A stretch of 64,000 nucleotides of DNA from Hypomyces perniciosus (taxonomy: Eukaryota; Ascomycota; Sordariomycetes; Hypocreales; Hypocreaceae), in assembly GCA_008477525.1 (NCBI GenBank), contig SPDT01000001.1, forward strand, positions 1,736,001-1,800,000, read 5' to 3'. This document shows, one piece after another, positions 18,581 to 32,200 of this stretch. Position 1 is the first letter of the stretch. Each line of letters begins with the position of its first letter. The notes beneath the pieces were generated by a model that saw only the letters and a program-made list of their open reading frames with translations, was not told the DNA's origin and ran no database searches. Made by a program: the position numbers and the translations under genes.

Positions 18581-21500
18581 GTTGACTTTTGGATTCAAGA
18601 AGGCGGCCAGGAGCTGACTTATTGTCTGACGAATATCACCAGTATCAGGAAATCCCTTGCACAGTGGTATAAAACAGATCGAACGATACTCTTCCCAGCC
18701 TAGTTTTGGACGAAACGCTATTTGGACTTTCGGTGTCATGTGGTACCCAAAGCGTGGCCCCAGTCCATTCATACACGAGCCCCCTCGCACACCAGAAAAA
18801 GCTCTACAGTGTCGGATCAGGGTCAAAATGAGGTCCTAGGCGTGCGGCTGTTGTGGCTGGCCGGCCATCGGAGAGAAAACGGGGTGTGTTTCTTCGTCGG
18901 AAACAGTGGAGCGGGTTTCCAAGAGCCGATTGAACTGGCCAGCGGAAGACCTTGCTGTTTCTCCCAAAGTTGCCGATCTTTTGTGTGTGTGAGTATCATC
19001 CAAAGTACGCACGCCATGGTCGCCTGTGCTCCCCCCTTGTTGAGCGACCAGCCCAGCTCAAGACCAGGGGTATGCTACAGAGGCGGCGAGGCAAAGCTAG
19101 CCAATACACACACAGTGACGCATGAAGGATCCGCCGGCGCTCGGGATAACTGAGACTGCATATATCACGGCCCAAGCCGCTACTATGACGGTTCCGCTCA
19201 ACTGATGAATGGCGCCAGTTCCAACTAAACAGCCGCCATCGCTGCCCAAGCCTGGTGGCCACAGCATGGGTCTAGGGAACAGGACTACTACTATCACGGC
19301 GAGATATTCGGACCTGGTAGCATGTACCTATACCGGAAGCTAGGAAGATAAGTGAGTTGTCATTCTACTTTGTATTGCCCGATCTGTACTTGGATCCCGA
19401 GCGTCGTCGCCACATGTATTAGTGAGGCGGACGTGCATACCTTTGCGGAGGGCAAACATCGCAGAAGGCAAACATGGCGGTATTGGCACGGAGTCCTGCA
19501 GCGCCGTCTCGATGCCCTCCTTGGCTGTCGCACTTCTATCAAACCTTCCTGTTAACGGCCACAGAAAATAGAACGTCGGCCATGTTCCGCACTCTTCGGT
19601 TATCACCGCTCCTTCCAAAAGGGTTTGTATGCTGGGAAGCAAATGCTCATTGGTTCGTGACTTATGGTTGGCCATAGAGAGCGAAACTGTGCTGATCAAG
19701 CCTGGTAATACAGCAGGGTAGAAAACCTCTGACCACGTTCTGCGGCGATTAAATTGATTGGCGTTTGACGTGGCACAAAAGAGTCAAAGCATCTACCGTC
19801 CTGAGAGAGCAGTGGTCTCTTATGGATGACCAATGCCCACCCCAAGACAAAGTGCCGGAGCGCAGTCGGCAAAATGGTGCTGAAGAGAGCTTCATGTATA
19901 GCAAGCAATACGTGCGTTTGGAATATATGCCCGAATTCTAGCAATCAGCGTCGAAAGGGAGACCAAAAACTTCCATGGACCAGCAACACGAGGCTCACCG
20001 CCTCCGGTAGAGTTCTGCTACTACTCGTACACCAGGCACGACTTTATTGAAGCTCCATTATCAGGCATTACTACCGAGATCGGATTGCCCCAGTTGCAGG
20101 GGCTTGTCCAAAGTACAAGATGTCGTTGCCACGTTGGCACTGATTACAGGCCCCCAAGGTCGCGTCATGGCCCCGTGATGTTTCCCCAGCAGGTGCAGAT
20201 CGCAAGTTTGACATGTCAGATGAGGACTGTCTGCGGAGTCGGATATCTACGCCCTCTTTGCTTTTGACCTCAGGGCGACTGCTACGCCTACGGAGTACCC
20301 ATTTACTAACTGATGAGTAATGTATGGGAAAAGGGGATCCCGTTATCTCAGGACGACCAAGACACTTCATATTGGCCGCAGTGTGCTAGTAGCCGCTCCA
20401 ACCCTGAGATGAATTGAGGTTGGGGATCCGCCAGAGATTGAAACAAGGGGAGCCATCCCTAATGATGCACATATTAGCGGCCCACGCGGATCCAAGCTGC
20501 TGGATAGTAACCTACTACGTCCAGGGATGTCGAATTAGGGAAAATTCCGCAATCGGGTGCCAAGAAACAACGAGTGCCTTGCTAGGTGCTATTTCCTCAA
20601 GACAAACCCAACTGTTGAAGCCTGCACCGACAGTGCATCGAATATAGTGTTGTGCCATAAGTGCAAGAGTATACGAAGTACACGTCGCCTACTATTTCGG
20701 CCCGTTCTGGTTGACTGCTGTGCTGTCGCTTTGCTTCGTCTAGTCCCGTCCGGGGCAAGGGGGACACATGCTCGTACTCCATACAGACGGGCATGCATGC
20801 AAAAAAGGCGCTGGGCTAATGGGCATCGGCAAGGGTGCTGGCAGTGTTACGGAGTACTAAATGCCAAAATCCTACCGTTGCTACTGTACTGTTGATAGTA
20901 GTAGTATTGGCGTGTCAGGCGTGTTGGCTACGCCTTCTTCATACAGTCTACCGTGTTTGGTTAGATTGGACGACTATGAACAAACGATTTGATGGGCCCT
21001 ATGCTCACGGCCGACTCGGAAACCTGACAATCTTAGTGAGAGGAGTGAATCAACTGCCGCTGGCTGCGAGGTGCCATTGCTAACGTGTCTTATGGATAGC
21101 TTCGACACCATTAAGTCAGACATGACACGAATAAAGCACGAGTACGGAGTACATAGCTATCTCAGATGCTAATCAATGACGCCCGTGACCATCTCTCCAG
21201 CGGCCGTCATCTCTGCATAGGAGGCTTTGTTGAGACGGGCGGAACCGCTACAGGGGGTCCCTTGCCCCAGCCCCTTTTTTTGCCGACCCGAGCCCTCGGG
21301 ATCTGGAACCAGAATGTCGGGTTCGCTCCTCGGATATGAGAAGCCAACGTATTGCGGTTGGTTAACGGGGGGATTTTGAAGGAAGAGATTTACTTCTTCC
21401 AAAGGTGTCTATGCGTATTCCGCATTGGGCGAATTTACATGCGAAAACCTACATACTATGGAGCGCAGGTTCGTGGAAGGCCCAGTCAATTTTTCACCAA

Positions 21501-22403
21501 ATGGCTTGAATTTGCATGCCAGTCTGCGTGAGACACTCGGCTCTTCTTCTGCATGCCAACTTAGCCGAATTAAGCATACTTATCGAAATGGTTGAGAAAG
21601 AAACAAAATCTTAAACCAATCCTAATTCTCGTGAACATCTAACTAGATACCCAGGTGCAGTAGCTCTCGCGTTCGTTTCAGCCTGACAACTGTCATCATT
21701 GCGGTAGTCGAATCCTAGTACTTCGTACTACTTCGTACTTCGTACTACTCCTGCTTCATTCAGTCCCACCTCTGTTTGCCCTTTGTGATTTCAATCCGGA
21801 CCATTCCGTTCCTTCAGTATCTGGCCCTCTATCATGTGTGTTCATTTGGTAGCCCGTTTGTTTGTAGTACTGCATGGTAATAGTTTCGCAAGGCAACCAA
21901 ACATGCAGATCTTACCTAAATGAGAAAAACAGCCCCTTCAGCAGAACCCCAACACATTGTGATACAACATAACGATTCGTTCGCAGTCAACCTTTCCCCC
22001 TCTAATACCCCTACATCAGTCTAATGCAAAATTCCGGATCCAGTTTGACGTGTTTCCTGCGAATTCGGACCTTCTTCGCTGTCTCTGAAAATTTTTAACA
22101 ACATTGCCGGGACCGAATCCAACGCAATTTCAGAACTGCGGCGACCCCCCATTTCGCCAGGGCACCGTATCATAGCGGCGACGGTTACGCAGGGACTCTG
22201 GCATGGGGGTCGAGACAAGGCAGCATGCGACCCGACTGCGAGTACGAGAGAGGCTGTGTAGCAGCCTGGGCTGGATACCGACAGAACGGATCCATATGGG
22301 GTCAATAATAATAGTACCTCTTAGAAAAGCGGACCATACCCGTCAGCACTGCAATAAATGGCAAAAGTCCCACCGCAAATACCGGGACAATGCAGACCGG
22401 GGT
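18581..22403. other. 3.8-kb stretch without a recognisable gene
   Basis: I see no gene I can support. A hydrophobic minus-strand segment at about 19097-19297 and fragments around 19340-19944 look vaguely protein-like but cannot be joined into a family. The dispersed TACTCCGTA/TACTTCGTA motif occurs near 20288, 20848, 21143 and clustered near 21717-21750. It may contain decayed gene remnants. Confidence 0.5.
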
Positions 22404-24872
22404 TTAACACCATGTGAAAACTGGGTTCCTGCTCTTTACAGCCTCCAGACGCTCCACAATGACTCTGCGCTGATGAGCCATCAGGCCTTCCACAGCGGCG
22501 TACCCGAGGTCTCCCTCGAGGTCATCATGATCAGCGCCAGAGGAGAAGTCACTGCCGTAGAGCTGTTGGGCAATACTGTTGCTGTGTTGCCGTGCAGCGG
22601 GCGTGGCGTACGAGTAACGCCGCTGGTGCTTGTTTTGACGGCGATCTGGTTCGTATATGTTGAGTGTACGTGGCAGGCCTTGATAGCCGCCGGTGTAACC
22701 CCTCGGCTGAGCCTGCTGAGATTCTACAGAAGGCTTGGTCTGTATTTGTGCAGCCGCAGAGCCCAGAATGCCTGAGCCATTCATGGATGCCTCGTCAGGC
22801 GACAGGGCGTTCTCATCGGTTGGGCTAGAAATTTCGAAACGGCCTGGGTGAGGCATGTTTGCTGGGGCGGAAGCAATTCCGAGCAGGTCATCGACAGGGA
22901 CGCGGCCAGCTGGGGCTGAACCGGTAATGTCCGCTTCATCCATGGATTGTCTCTGGGTGGTGCTGCGGCGCATCTCTGAAGACGTCATCCGCATGGGCAC
23001 AGCAACCGGCACGTCGACAAGGTCGTCCCAGACACACACCTTGGCCCGTCGGGTCAACTCAAGTGGACCATGGTCAGGCGTCTTCAGTGCCTCAACCACA
23101 TTCCAGGCCTGGCCTTTCATGACGGCAATCTGCTTTGCGAACATGCGTTCCTGAAAGTCTTCATCCATCTGAAACACTTTCTTGAGGGCTAGCTGCGTCT
23201 CACTCCACCATGCTGTGGATGTGAGCAGTGGCAGAAAGTGGTCCCGGGTCTTCTGAGAGAATGGCCGTCCAATAAGGTCCACTGGAAGGAAGAGCCAGCC
23301 GAATGGGAAACTAAGCACTCATGTCAGTGATACTCAAAAAAAAATGGCTAATGAGAATTGCAAACCAACCTTCGCCAAGCATCTGGGTGCTTCCATGGCC
23401 ACGAGAGTGAGTTGTCAATGGCGCCAACCGACATCTTTGGTTCGTTCTGCCTGTTTCGAGGACTCGAGGCATTCATGGGTTTTTGGCGTTTGTAAGGATA
23501 TGATGCCCGTGTTGCTTGACGGGGCATTTGCGCCGCATCCACCGGCCGTGGGCCTTGCTCTTCTTCATCTTCTTCGGTAACAGGGTCCATGTTGACTTGA
23601 ATGGGGTCTGATGCCAATGATACTGTGTTTGTCTCCCAGTCGACCTTGACCATCCAATTGTCGAGACCGCGATCCGTATTTCTCATGATGTAGTCCAAAA
23701 TGACGAGCTTTTCCAGCTCTTCCCGAAAAGACTGCTTCAGCTGCTCATTCCATATGAACTGGTTGGCAATAGGAGCTAGCCCCGGGCTCTCGTCTTCATC
23801 ATCACTGGAGCTTGCAGCATCTGGCGACGCAGTAGCAGACGGCCTGCAATTCTCGGTCCATCGTCTCTTCTTCTTGCGGTTAGCATCAGTTGACCGGAAC
23901 CCTGACCAGTATTGGTCTGGCCATGGATGTTCTCGCAGGAAAACGTTAGCATCCTTGAAACCTTTCAAAAACACCTGAAAGCTACCAGGTTTAGCAGGCA
24001 GAGGCTTCTTCTTCCTATAGAAGCTTCGCCGGTCCCATAAAGGATAGTGAAATGACTTGGAAGACAACCATACGACATCGGTATATGGCACTAAGTGTGT
24101 CCGTAGTTGGCAGTCCAGTACATAAGCCGCTGCTTCGCTGACGTAGGAGAGGTTGGGAATCAGACTTGGAGAATCAATCAGCAACGGGCGCTTCGTGACA
24201 TATAGTATCTAGGATGACTTACCAGGCTCGCCCGAAGCAGCAAGGAAACAGGTTCCTGTGAATCCACTTGTTCCACTTTGGATTTCCCGCTGCGTACGGC
24301 TCCTCGTCCTTGGGCTTGAATACGCCAACGATCTTACCGTCTGGGTCACGAGCAAAATAGCTGCCGGAGCTTCCCTGGGAGATCATACTCGGGTGAATCT
24401 CTTGTCGGATCGCCAACCGAACACTCTCGACAACAGTCTCGAAATCCGCCTTGGTCATTACACCAGGCTGCGGCTCAGCCAGAGCCTCGGTGGTTATGGG
24501 CCGTACGCCTTCTGGAGGCTGGAACACTGAGTGGTGAATCTCCAACCGCTCCTCCTCTCCCGTGCTAGTCCTCCCCTTGCGTTTGAACCGCGATGCAATT
24601 TCCTCCGCCCAGCGCTCCAACCTGGCGTTGATGGCCTTGATATCGACACCTCCATGGCTTCCAACGCGCTGCCGAAATCTAGGTCTTGATGGCCCAAGTT
24701 TAGGACTGGTCACGCTAGAGTGGTGGCGCGGTGTTATCGGTCCAAAACGGGGTGCAGATGCGGGCTGCAGCGATGCGGTTGATTCAATGAGGACATCGTT
24801 GTCGGAATCGTCGCTGTCGTCAGCCTGCGCGAGGCGTTCGTATCCTGTTGTAGCGGGGCGGTGTCGAGGCAT
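22404..24872 (-). CDS. LSB6: Phosphatidylinositol 4-kinase type II, Lsb6 homologue
   Basis: Three exons: 24872-24223, 24164-23370, 23310-22404, 783 aa. The first 150 residues are polar and low-complexity. The kinase part begins with the nucleotide loop SQGSSGSYFARDPDGKIVGVFKPKDEEPY. It continues with ACLIPNLSYVSEAAAYVLD (join 1), the catalytic loop DYIMRNTDRGLDNWMVK, and the activation segment AIDNSLSWPWKHPDAWRRSFPFGW (join 2). The segment RNLFPCCFGRAC contains the cysteine-rich CCF motif that is palmitoylated in type II PI4-kinases. The enzyme makes PI4P on endosomal, vacuolar or plasma membranes. Compared with yeast Lsb6 (607 aa), it has a long Ser/Pro-rich insert and tail, as in other filamentous fungi. 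Confidence 0.93.
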
Positions 24873-27800
24873 GGCTCAAGGTGATTTTCTAGAGGTCTAT
24901 GATGTCTGGTGATCGTCAACGGCCTTGCATAGCCATTGGTTGACGTTTGGATGAATGATGTAACGACAGAGGGCTGCAGCCTCACCCCTTGAACCTGTCT
25001 TAGGGGGAGCTTGTAAAGGGTAAAGGGGGGAAGTATCTGAATTATTGAACGAGGGTCGTTAAGAAGCAGGGGGAAACACCGGCCGTAATACGGAAAGGGT
25101 AAAAAGAGTTCAGGTCATCATCGTGGCGGAGAATCGAGCACTTTTTGGCTCTGTGGTTGCTTGAAGGAATGAATGATGCCGACAAAACACATGTCACCGC
25201 GAACTATAGCAGTGATGGCGCGTCGACCGTGAATAACCGATGATTGGCTATAGCTCCTTAGTAATCAACACCGTATGTATTTCCTGAATATGAATCCTGT
25301 CTCCCGTACTTGGCACACCTGACTAAACTACAAACGGATAATTGTTTGCACAGAACCAGAATCAGGAGAGCCTTTCCGTAGCTTGCATGATATTGGCACT
25401 CAATCGCGGAATCCCCCAGCTTTAAGCAAGAATAGGCAAGCATCGTTGCTCGTATCTCGGGCTTCTCTTACACCGTCTAGACTGGAGACTGTGACGATGC
25501 TGGACTGTGCAGATTTGAGAGGAACAGAATCCATACCAACAAGTCTAGAAACCGAATAACTCATTAGGTCCTGATATTTCAAACAAGAGTCTAAACTATC
25601 TTGATATCCAAGAATGATGTAACCCCAATGGCATTGCAAAACACGTCGAGTGATAACCAGGGTCTTCCTCATCCCCAATACCCCATTTTCTCGACTATAG
25701 GCGGACGACGATCGCAAACCGAAAGATGACAATAATGCCGGATGAGGTCAAGGGTCCGGTCAAGAGCCCGTTCAAGTCGGAGCGTCTACTCCGTACATTA
25801 CGTGCACATTGACGAAAGTGACAATCATTACAGTGCCTTCGAATTCGACCTCGAGAGCGATATCCGGAGGTGTAGGAACTCTCCGAGCCCCTCCGACAAT
25901 TCCGCGGGAAGAAGATGCAGAGTCGCCGCCAGTCACACGCCAAAAGCGTTTATGTTGCTATAATACGCAGGGGCGAGGATTTACCAAGTTGTTGGTCCAT
26001 GAAGAGTTGATGTTGTTGGCTGAAGTCCGCTTTATGTAGCATTGGCGCTTATGTGCATATGCGCCCGCAAAGAAGATGTTGGTCCATCTCAATGACCTTT
26101 GACAAGGCGATACGCAGTTTCAGGACGACAGGATAGGACAATCAGCCAATGAATGGATAGTCCAGTCCTCCAATCTGACAACTCTTCTGTCATGATCCTC
26201 TCGCCCACCTGTCACACCTTTGGTGACTGGGTGGCGCTCTTGTCACCAACCGGAAACTTGCAGCTGAGAAGCGAAGTGTCGTTAACCAAGAGGTCCGACC
26301 TCTGCCAACTTGCTGGGGTGCCGAGGCGATGGCCCCTCTTTGAGTAACCTTCGCGGCCACCCTCCCTTTGCTCATTTGCCGACAACTACTATCTAGTAGG
26401 TATGTAATAATAGCACATGTCGATCCTTTCAAGTAATATACTTATTCTTAAACCCAAAGTCCGGCTTTCAGCTGTGTTGCCTGCGGTGCTGGTTGAAGTC
26501 TGTGTGCGTTGCCCTGGTCAGTTGGAGATAGATACTACGGTGGTATTAGGCATCTAGATTGTCTAAACTCTGTAGGTAGCATCCCATGGAACTTAAGACA
26601 AGGAGACAACCAAAGTCTAAATCGAGGTGGAGAATGACGCGCAGTTTCTCGTCATCGGCAGGGCTCTGGTATGCCTTTTCCGTGACGAGGTGGAGCGCGA
26701 AGCAGGGCGATGCCCGAAGGATCCTTTCTCCCTCTCTATCACATAACTAACGACTCGGACCACTAGCAGCCCCATCTGCCGATGCCGATATCGATGTCAT
26801 GGGCTAAGACAGAGTGACTAACACTTGTGAAGCGAAACGGTTGGCGATCTTTTGAAGGTTTGTGTGTGGAAGGACAATGCCGAATGAGCGGGGCAAACAG
26901 ACCGGACAGAGTCATGATCGTTGCGCCTCCATGAAGCAACAGAGTGCAGGCTAGCAGAAAGTAGCACAAGCACAACTTGGCAACTCGCCCCGCTGGTGGC
27001 CGCCATCCATCCATCTTAAGAGAGAGAGAGAGAGAGAACGAAGGTTGGATTCCTAGACAGTACATGATATGTCTGGTATGTGCGTTTGCGAGTTGGCGAG
27101 CGAGCTTGCCGTCATTTGCCTTATAATCATAGACTATACTCCGTATTCTAGGCCGATGCATGTCTGCGTCACGCCGGCCCAGCGCAACGGATGCAGGCCG
27201 AATTTCAGACATGGAGTTTCAGGGCTGCCTAGTGGAGTGGCGTATTCCAGACAAGGATTGGTGGCCTTGCCTCCGAATCTGTCGATTGTGTCACGATCTG
27301 CCTTTCACTACGGAGCGCTACTGTTTTCACCAACCCAGTATTCAAGGTTTCTAGGGCCTGTGATTGGAATGGCTTGCCAAACCGTCGACGATGCAATGCT
27401 AAATATTGAACCAACAATGCTTGGCCTCACCCCCAAAAACCCCCCATCTCTTTAGGGCCATGGCCTTCCCCCAAAGGCGCTTAGATACCTAGCTCAGGTG
27501 ACCTCTCGGATGGCCTTCCCCGGAACATTGGATTGCTTACCTTGCCCCTGTCAACTTTACGAGTTGCTGCTCGTACTCCGTACTTCGTACTCCAGACTTG
27601 TGGCAATTATTATTTATCGAATGACCTTTTCTTCTTTTTTCTTGAATCTTTCTGGAATCTGTTTCACCACACGTGCCCTTTTTCTTCTTTTGCCGTTTCA
27701 TCTTCTTCTTCCATTGTCCTAGTACAAGTAATTCCATCTTGCTCCTGGTCGGGCCTATTACATACATCCTCTCTACTCCGTACCTCCTCCCTCTCTTACA

Positions 27801-27932
27801 AGCAGACCGGGTCTGGCTCTCACACACTCCGTCCCTTTCTACTACCACCACCTCCTTCGAGCTCCTGTACCCCTAAGACCACCACCATTATCTATCTACC
27901 TGCTGGATATCAGGCTACTACGAAAACCTACA
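24873..27932. other. 3.1-kb stretch without a recognisable gene
   Basis: No gene supported. The part next to 24873 is the Lsb6 promoter; the part from 27640 to 27932 is a pyrimidine-rich leader of the next gene. An (AG)9 run lies at 27019-27036. Dispersed-motif copies occur near 25791, 27141, 27571 and 27774. Confidence 0.5.
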
Positions 27933-28391
27933 ATGGCAACTGCCAAAGACTCATTCCGCGAGGCCACCCTTGCTCTTGGTTCATCAGCGGACCATGACAG
28001 CACGCGGGGCCGGACCAGGGATCGAAGCATGACAAGGTCCAAGACCATGGGGCCTGACGAATCAAGCACTCTTCGGGGACGATCTCGTCGACGCTCTCCT
28101 TCGCCGTTTGGCCAAACCTCTCGCGCTTCGTCTCCCTCCGTCATATCGCCCACGAGCCGTCTCCTCTTCCACAACCGACTGCGAGACAACAAACGCCGCG
28201 AGCACTGCCCCTCCAGGGTTGTTTCTCCCACAGGCCAGATGGCCCTGCGGCGGCGCCAGAGAACAAGAAGCAGGAGTCGCGGACCTCGGATGGAGCAGGA
28301 ACTCCACCGGTCTCTCGATCTTCTCTCTAGCCTACGAAACGAGATAGTATTCCTCTCTGATGAGGATACTAGTAACAACCAAGCATCTTGA
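27933..28391 (+). CDS. Small Arg/Ser-rich protein, 152 aa
   Basis: Single exon. Composition is dominated by Arg and Ser with RS-type stretches (RGRSRRRSPSPFG, RTRSRSRGP) and an acidic tail (FLSDEDTSNN). A CT-rich region of about 250 bp precedes the ATG, as is common in highly expressed fungal promoters. RS-rich proteins often act in nuclear RNA processing, but no RNA-binding domain is present and I do not recognise a family. The final 25 residues (ELHRSLDLLSSLRNEIVFL) could form a short amphipathic helix. Whether it is truly coding rests on composition and promoter context only. Confidence 0.5.
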   Translation: MATAKDSFREATLALGSSADHDSTRGRTRDRSMTRSKTMGPDESSTLRGRSRRRSPSPFGQTSRASSPSVISPTSRLLFHNRLRDNKRREHCPSRVVSPTGQMALRRRQRTRSRSRGPRMEQELHRSLDLLSSLRNEIVFLSDEDTSNNQAS

Positions 28392-29203
28392 CATAACAAG
28401 ACAACGGAAAATGGCGATAATTACGGACGGTAATGGGACATCAAAATATTACCTCTATTGTATTTGTACGATATTTGGATTGGGTTGGCATTCCCCAATC
28501 GGACACCTTGCTGAGATTGTGAATCTGGGATACTTGGGAATGGGTTTGTCTTTGGCGTTGGCAGAGAGATAAATGAGCGGCCCATCAAAGAATGGGACAA
28601 TATGGGACATGGATAGTTTTGTGTGTCATTAATAGCTACAATATCATTTTCTTCAGTATTTCTGAGAACCAACTTCTTTCTTGTTGGAGAATTGAGACTC
28701 GTGACATCTTGGTGATCAGCGGCAACTTTATAACCTCGAGCATCCTTATCGTTATCGTTACGCTTATCGTCACAGCTGCTGGCAGGTGGCAGAACCTGCC
28801 ACTAGCCACAGCCAAGTCACACCACCACATTCAGGACCCACCACAGATCGTAAGTGGCTCCATCTGAAAGCCATCTTTTTTTGATCTTGGACCTCCAATA
28901 TGAAGATGGGGCTGTTTCTGCCATAACTGGGCCTCCTTTGCATCCCCAGCGCCGGCCGCACAATCCGAAGGCCTGTTTCTTTCTCCTTGAATGCTATGTC
29001 TCCTTCATTGGTACAGCCGAAACCACGAAACTTATCGATATCATCGCGGCGAGAGGCACCCCGGTGCCGCCTCTAGCTCCTCTCTCTTGGCCGATATCAA
29101 CACTCGCGACCTGGCTGCCGCGGGGGGCATGCCAATTCGACCGTCGTTTGTTCGGTGGTATAATAGCTAGCAGTGCGGGAAATCAAATCTTCTGCTAGGA
29201 CCA
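28392..29203. other. Intergenic, upstream of Cya5-like gene
   Basis: No gene seen. It includes the 3' end of the Arg/Ser-rich gene and the promoter of the PPR gene, with a short imperfect CGTTATCGTTA-type repeat near 28748-28770. Confidence 0.5.
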
Positions 29204-32200
29204 ATGCTCGAAAGAACGGCGGCTAGTCTGGAATCATGCAACCTCCAGCGCGTTCTTCCCAAGTCCAACCGCTCAACAAAGCGCTGTCGCCGACTTCATA
29301 CGGGGTTCTGGCAGCATGGCGCCTCTGCTATTGAAATATCCAGCATCTGGCCCATGCCAGCACGGGCTTCTGATCCTGAGCCCGTCGAACCTGCCCCTCG
29401 TCCGCTCCAGACTGGCCTGGTCGCCTCTGCTTTCCTGCTAGACTTCTTGTATCCGAATGGCGCCTCCTCGCTCCTCCGCCGATTGTATCCGAGTCTCCCA
29501 CGACCCCAAGATGGAAGCCATCCGGTCGGCGTTTCTAGACGAAGACACTTCACTTCTTCCACTGCCGCCTCGGAGTCGGGTCCGCAAACTCCTCTCGTGC
29601 GTCACGAAAATACAGAGCCGAGCAATGTACAGACACCAACCAGTTCATTACAAAAAGAACCGTCACGCCAAGTATCTGCGATAACGGATTGTTATGGTCT
29701 TGAAGGCCACACAGAAGACGATATATCGGCAGATTCGTCGAGTTGTGTGAACCACCCACACCCGAAAGATCTGACACAGTCGCAATGGAAAGCGGATGAA
29801 TCTCCTCTTGCGGGCTTGCTTTCACGACAAGATGAGGAGCATTATCATGATGTTTGGGATTTGTACCGCAGGCTGGATGAACAGCAGCAAGCCAGTCATC
29901 GTCGCGAAGTGGTTCTATACCTTTCCAAATCCCGAGGCATTGTCGAGATTGGAAGGGCTATATCATTGTTCCGTCAAGTCCCTGTTGACGAATGGGATGA
30001 TGATTTCCTCGCTGCTGGTGTATTGGTTCTCATGCGCTCTGGTGATTTGGGGTATGCCATTGACAGGCTCAAGGCCGGCATGGAATTCAAAGGCCTCGCT
30101 GGTGGCCTTGAGTATGTACTTGCAGACACCATTTCAAATGAGAAATGGCCAGCGCTTATCGGAGTCTGGTTGGAGTTCTATGCGTCTCATCTGAGATGGA
30201 GACCCGATACTCCACCGGACGATATCCGCTTCGAACGACTCGAGAATCTCCCTGGTCTGGATAGGCTGTTTTTCTCCTTCGAGCGATATCTCTCAATCGA
30301 TGGAGCAAGACCCGTGCGTGCTATAAATTTGTATCGGACCTCAAAGCTTGGTCTCAGTGCGCTTCGACGAAAACTGGCGGAATTGGCGCTGATGCAGCCC
30401 TGTCAACCAAGGCAAGCAGCTGTCATTTTGAAGATCTTTGGGGATCATCAGATGTACCATGATTTTCTGCTTCACGTGCTGGACCGATGGCAGGGCGGTT
30501 CGGAGTTGAAATCCAACATGACCTGGCTTGCTGAACTGTACAAAACGTACCGAAATATGTCAGGCGCAAAACCATCAATTCCCCTACTTCGAGGCATGTT
30601 CAACTTGCACTTTCCCACCGGCATTGAAGGCCTCCAGGAAATCTACCAGGATTGGCGTCGCACTCACGGAGATCTTGACCAATGGGGCTTTGAGAAGTTT
30701 CTCAAGTTTTATGCCGGAGTAGGAGATGTTCAGGCTGTGCAGCAACTATGGCAGCGTTATGTCAAAAGCTACCCACGTGTATTGAAACGTCCCAGAGCCT
30801 TTAGGAGCACCATCAATGTCTATGCGCAGGTCGGAGATGTCGTCAAGGCGGAAGAAGAGCTTCAGACCATGACGAATCAATACGGGGTTAAGCCAGATCT
30901 TGACATATGGAATACTTTGCTGAAATGCTACATGAGAGCCGAGGATTACAGCCGGGTCATAGCTTGTTTCGATGAGATTTGCAAGATGCACCAACCAGAC
31001 TCTTTTACATACGCTCACGTCATGGCTATGAGTGCGAAGAAGGGCGACTTGGAGGCAACCCTCCGTTTCTTCAACATGTCTCAACGAGATGAGGTCCCCG
31101 TGTCCAGGGAAATGGCCATGTCGCTGGTGATGGCATACTGCCGAAATGACCGCTTGATGGAAGCAGAAAGGATATGCGTCGAACTAGCAGAACGAAAGAC
31201 AACGAGCACCGCCATATGGAATCAGCTTATTTATTTCAATGGTATGCAAGGCAAGCTAAGCAAGTGCTATGAGTTTCTTCAGGCAATGAAGAAATTCGAT
31301 GTCGGATGGGATCATCAAACCCATGAGTTTCTTCTACGAGCGCTTGTTAGAGTCGATCAAGTCCAACCTGCCTACCGTCTTCTGCGTAGTGCTTACAAAG
31401 AAAAACTCTTTCCAGTCGGGCCGGAACATTTTGCTATTGTCATGGCCGGAGCAGTCCGTACTGGCGAACTCGGGCTGGTGGAGGTCATTTCTACCCAGTT
31501 ACAGCGAGCAGGACAATCCATGAATCTCGACGCTCAGGTTGCCCTCTTAGAGGCAGCCTTCAAAAGGGCACCATCTGCCAATCGAACACGACAACTAGGA
31601 AAAGGTTTTGTCCCTTTCTTGCGGTCTCTGCTCATCGGCGAGGGTAGTACGAAGGCTGAGGGCTCCGTTTCGGTCGCTCCTGGCGATCTTAGGCATCTCA
31701 GGAAGCAAACCAAGAGCATCGGTCGCGCCATAAAGCTGTTGGTCGATTTGAGAGACTTTGCAACGGTGGAGGAGCTCGTCAATATCTACGCCGGCATATT
31801 CCCCAAATACAAAGGAGCAAAGGCCTTGCCTCCAGAGGTTGTATCTGCTCTGATGCTGGGTTACCTGAAAGACAAGAAGTTGGGCCAGGTGCATATTTTG
31901 TGGGCTCGGACATGGGATGGGGTGCTTGCCAACACGCAACACCGTAAGGCAGCAGGTATTTATCCAATTCATCAATACGATCTCTCTCGGCCGATTACCG
32001 TTGTGGTGAAGACATATAGAGAACAGAATGATGGTGAGGGTCTACTGGGATGCATTGAGCAAGTCACAGAGGCGGGTTTCAAGTTGACCCGAAGCAACTG
32101 GAATCTCATCATTCGATATCTTGCCGAGATGGGCCAATGGGAGCCCGCTATGCGGTGGTGCGAGACAATGCTCATGCCTCGCTGGCGTGGATGGACACCC

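Noticed and set aside
19097..19297. Hydrophobic minus-strand segment resembling a piece of a transporter
   Set aside because: Cannot be linked to flanking helices in any frame with plausible introns; left as unexplained.
26763..27212. 149-codon minus-strand frame with a hydrophobic segment
   Set aside because: No similarity, includes a (AG)n microsatellite translated as Ser-Leu repeats, no splice partners.
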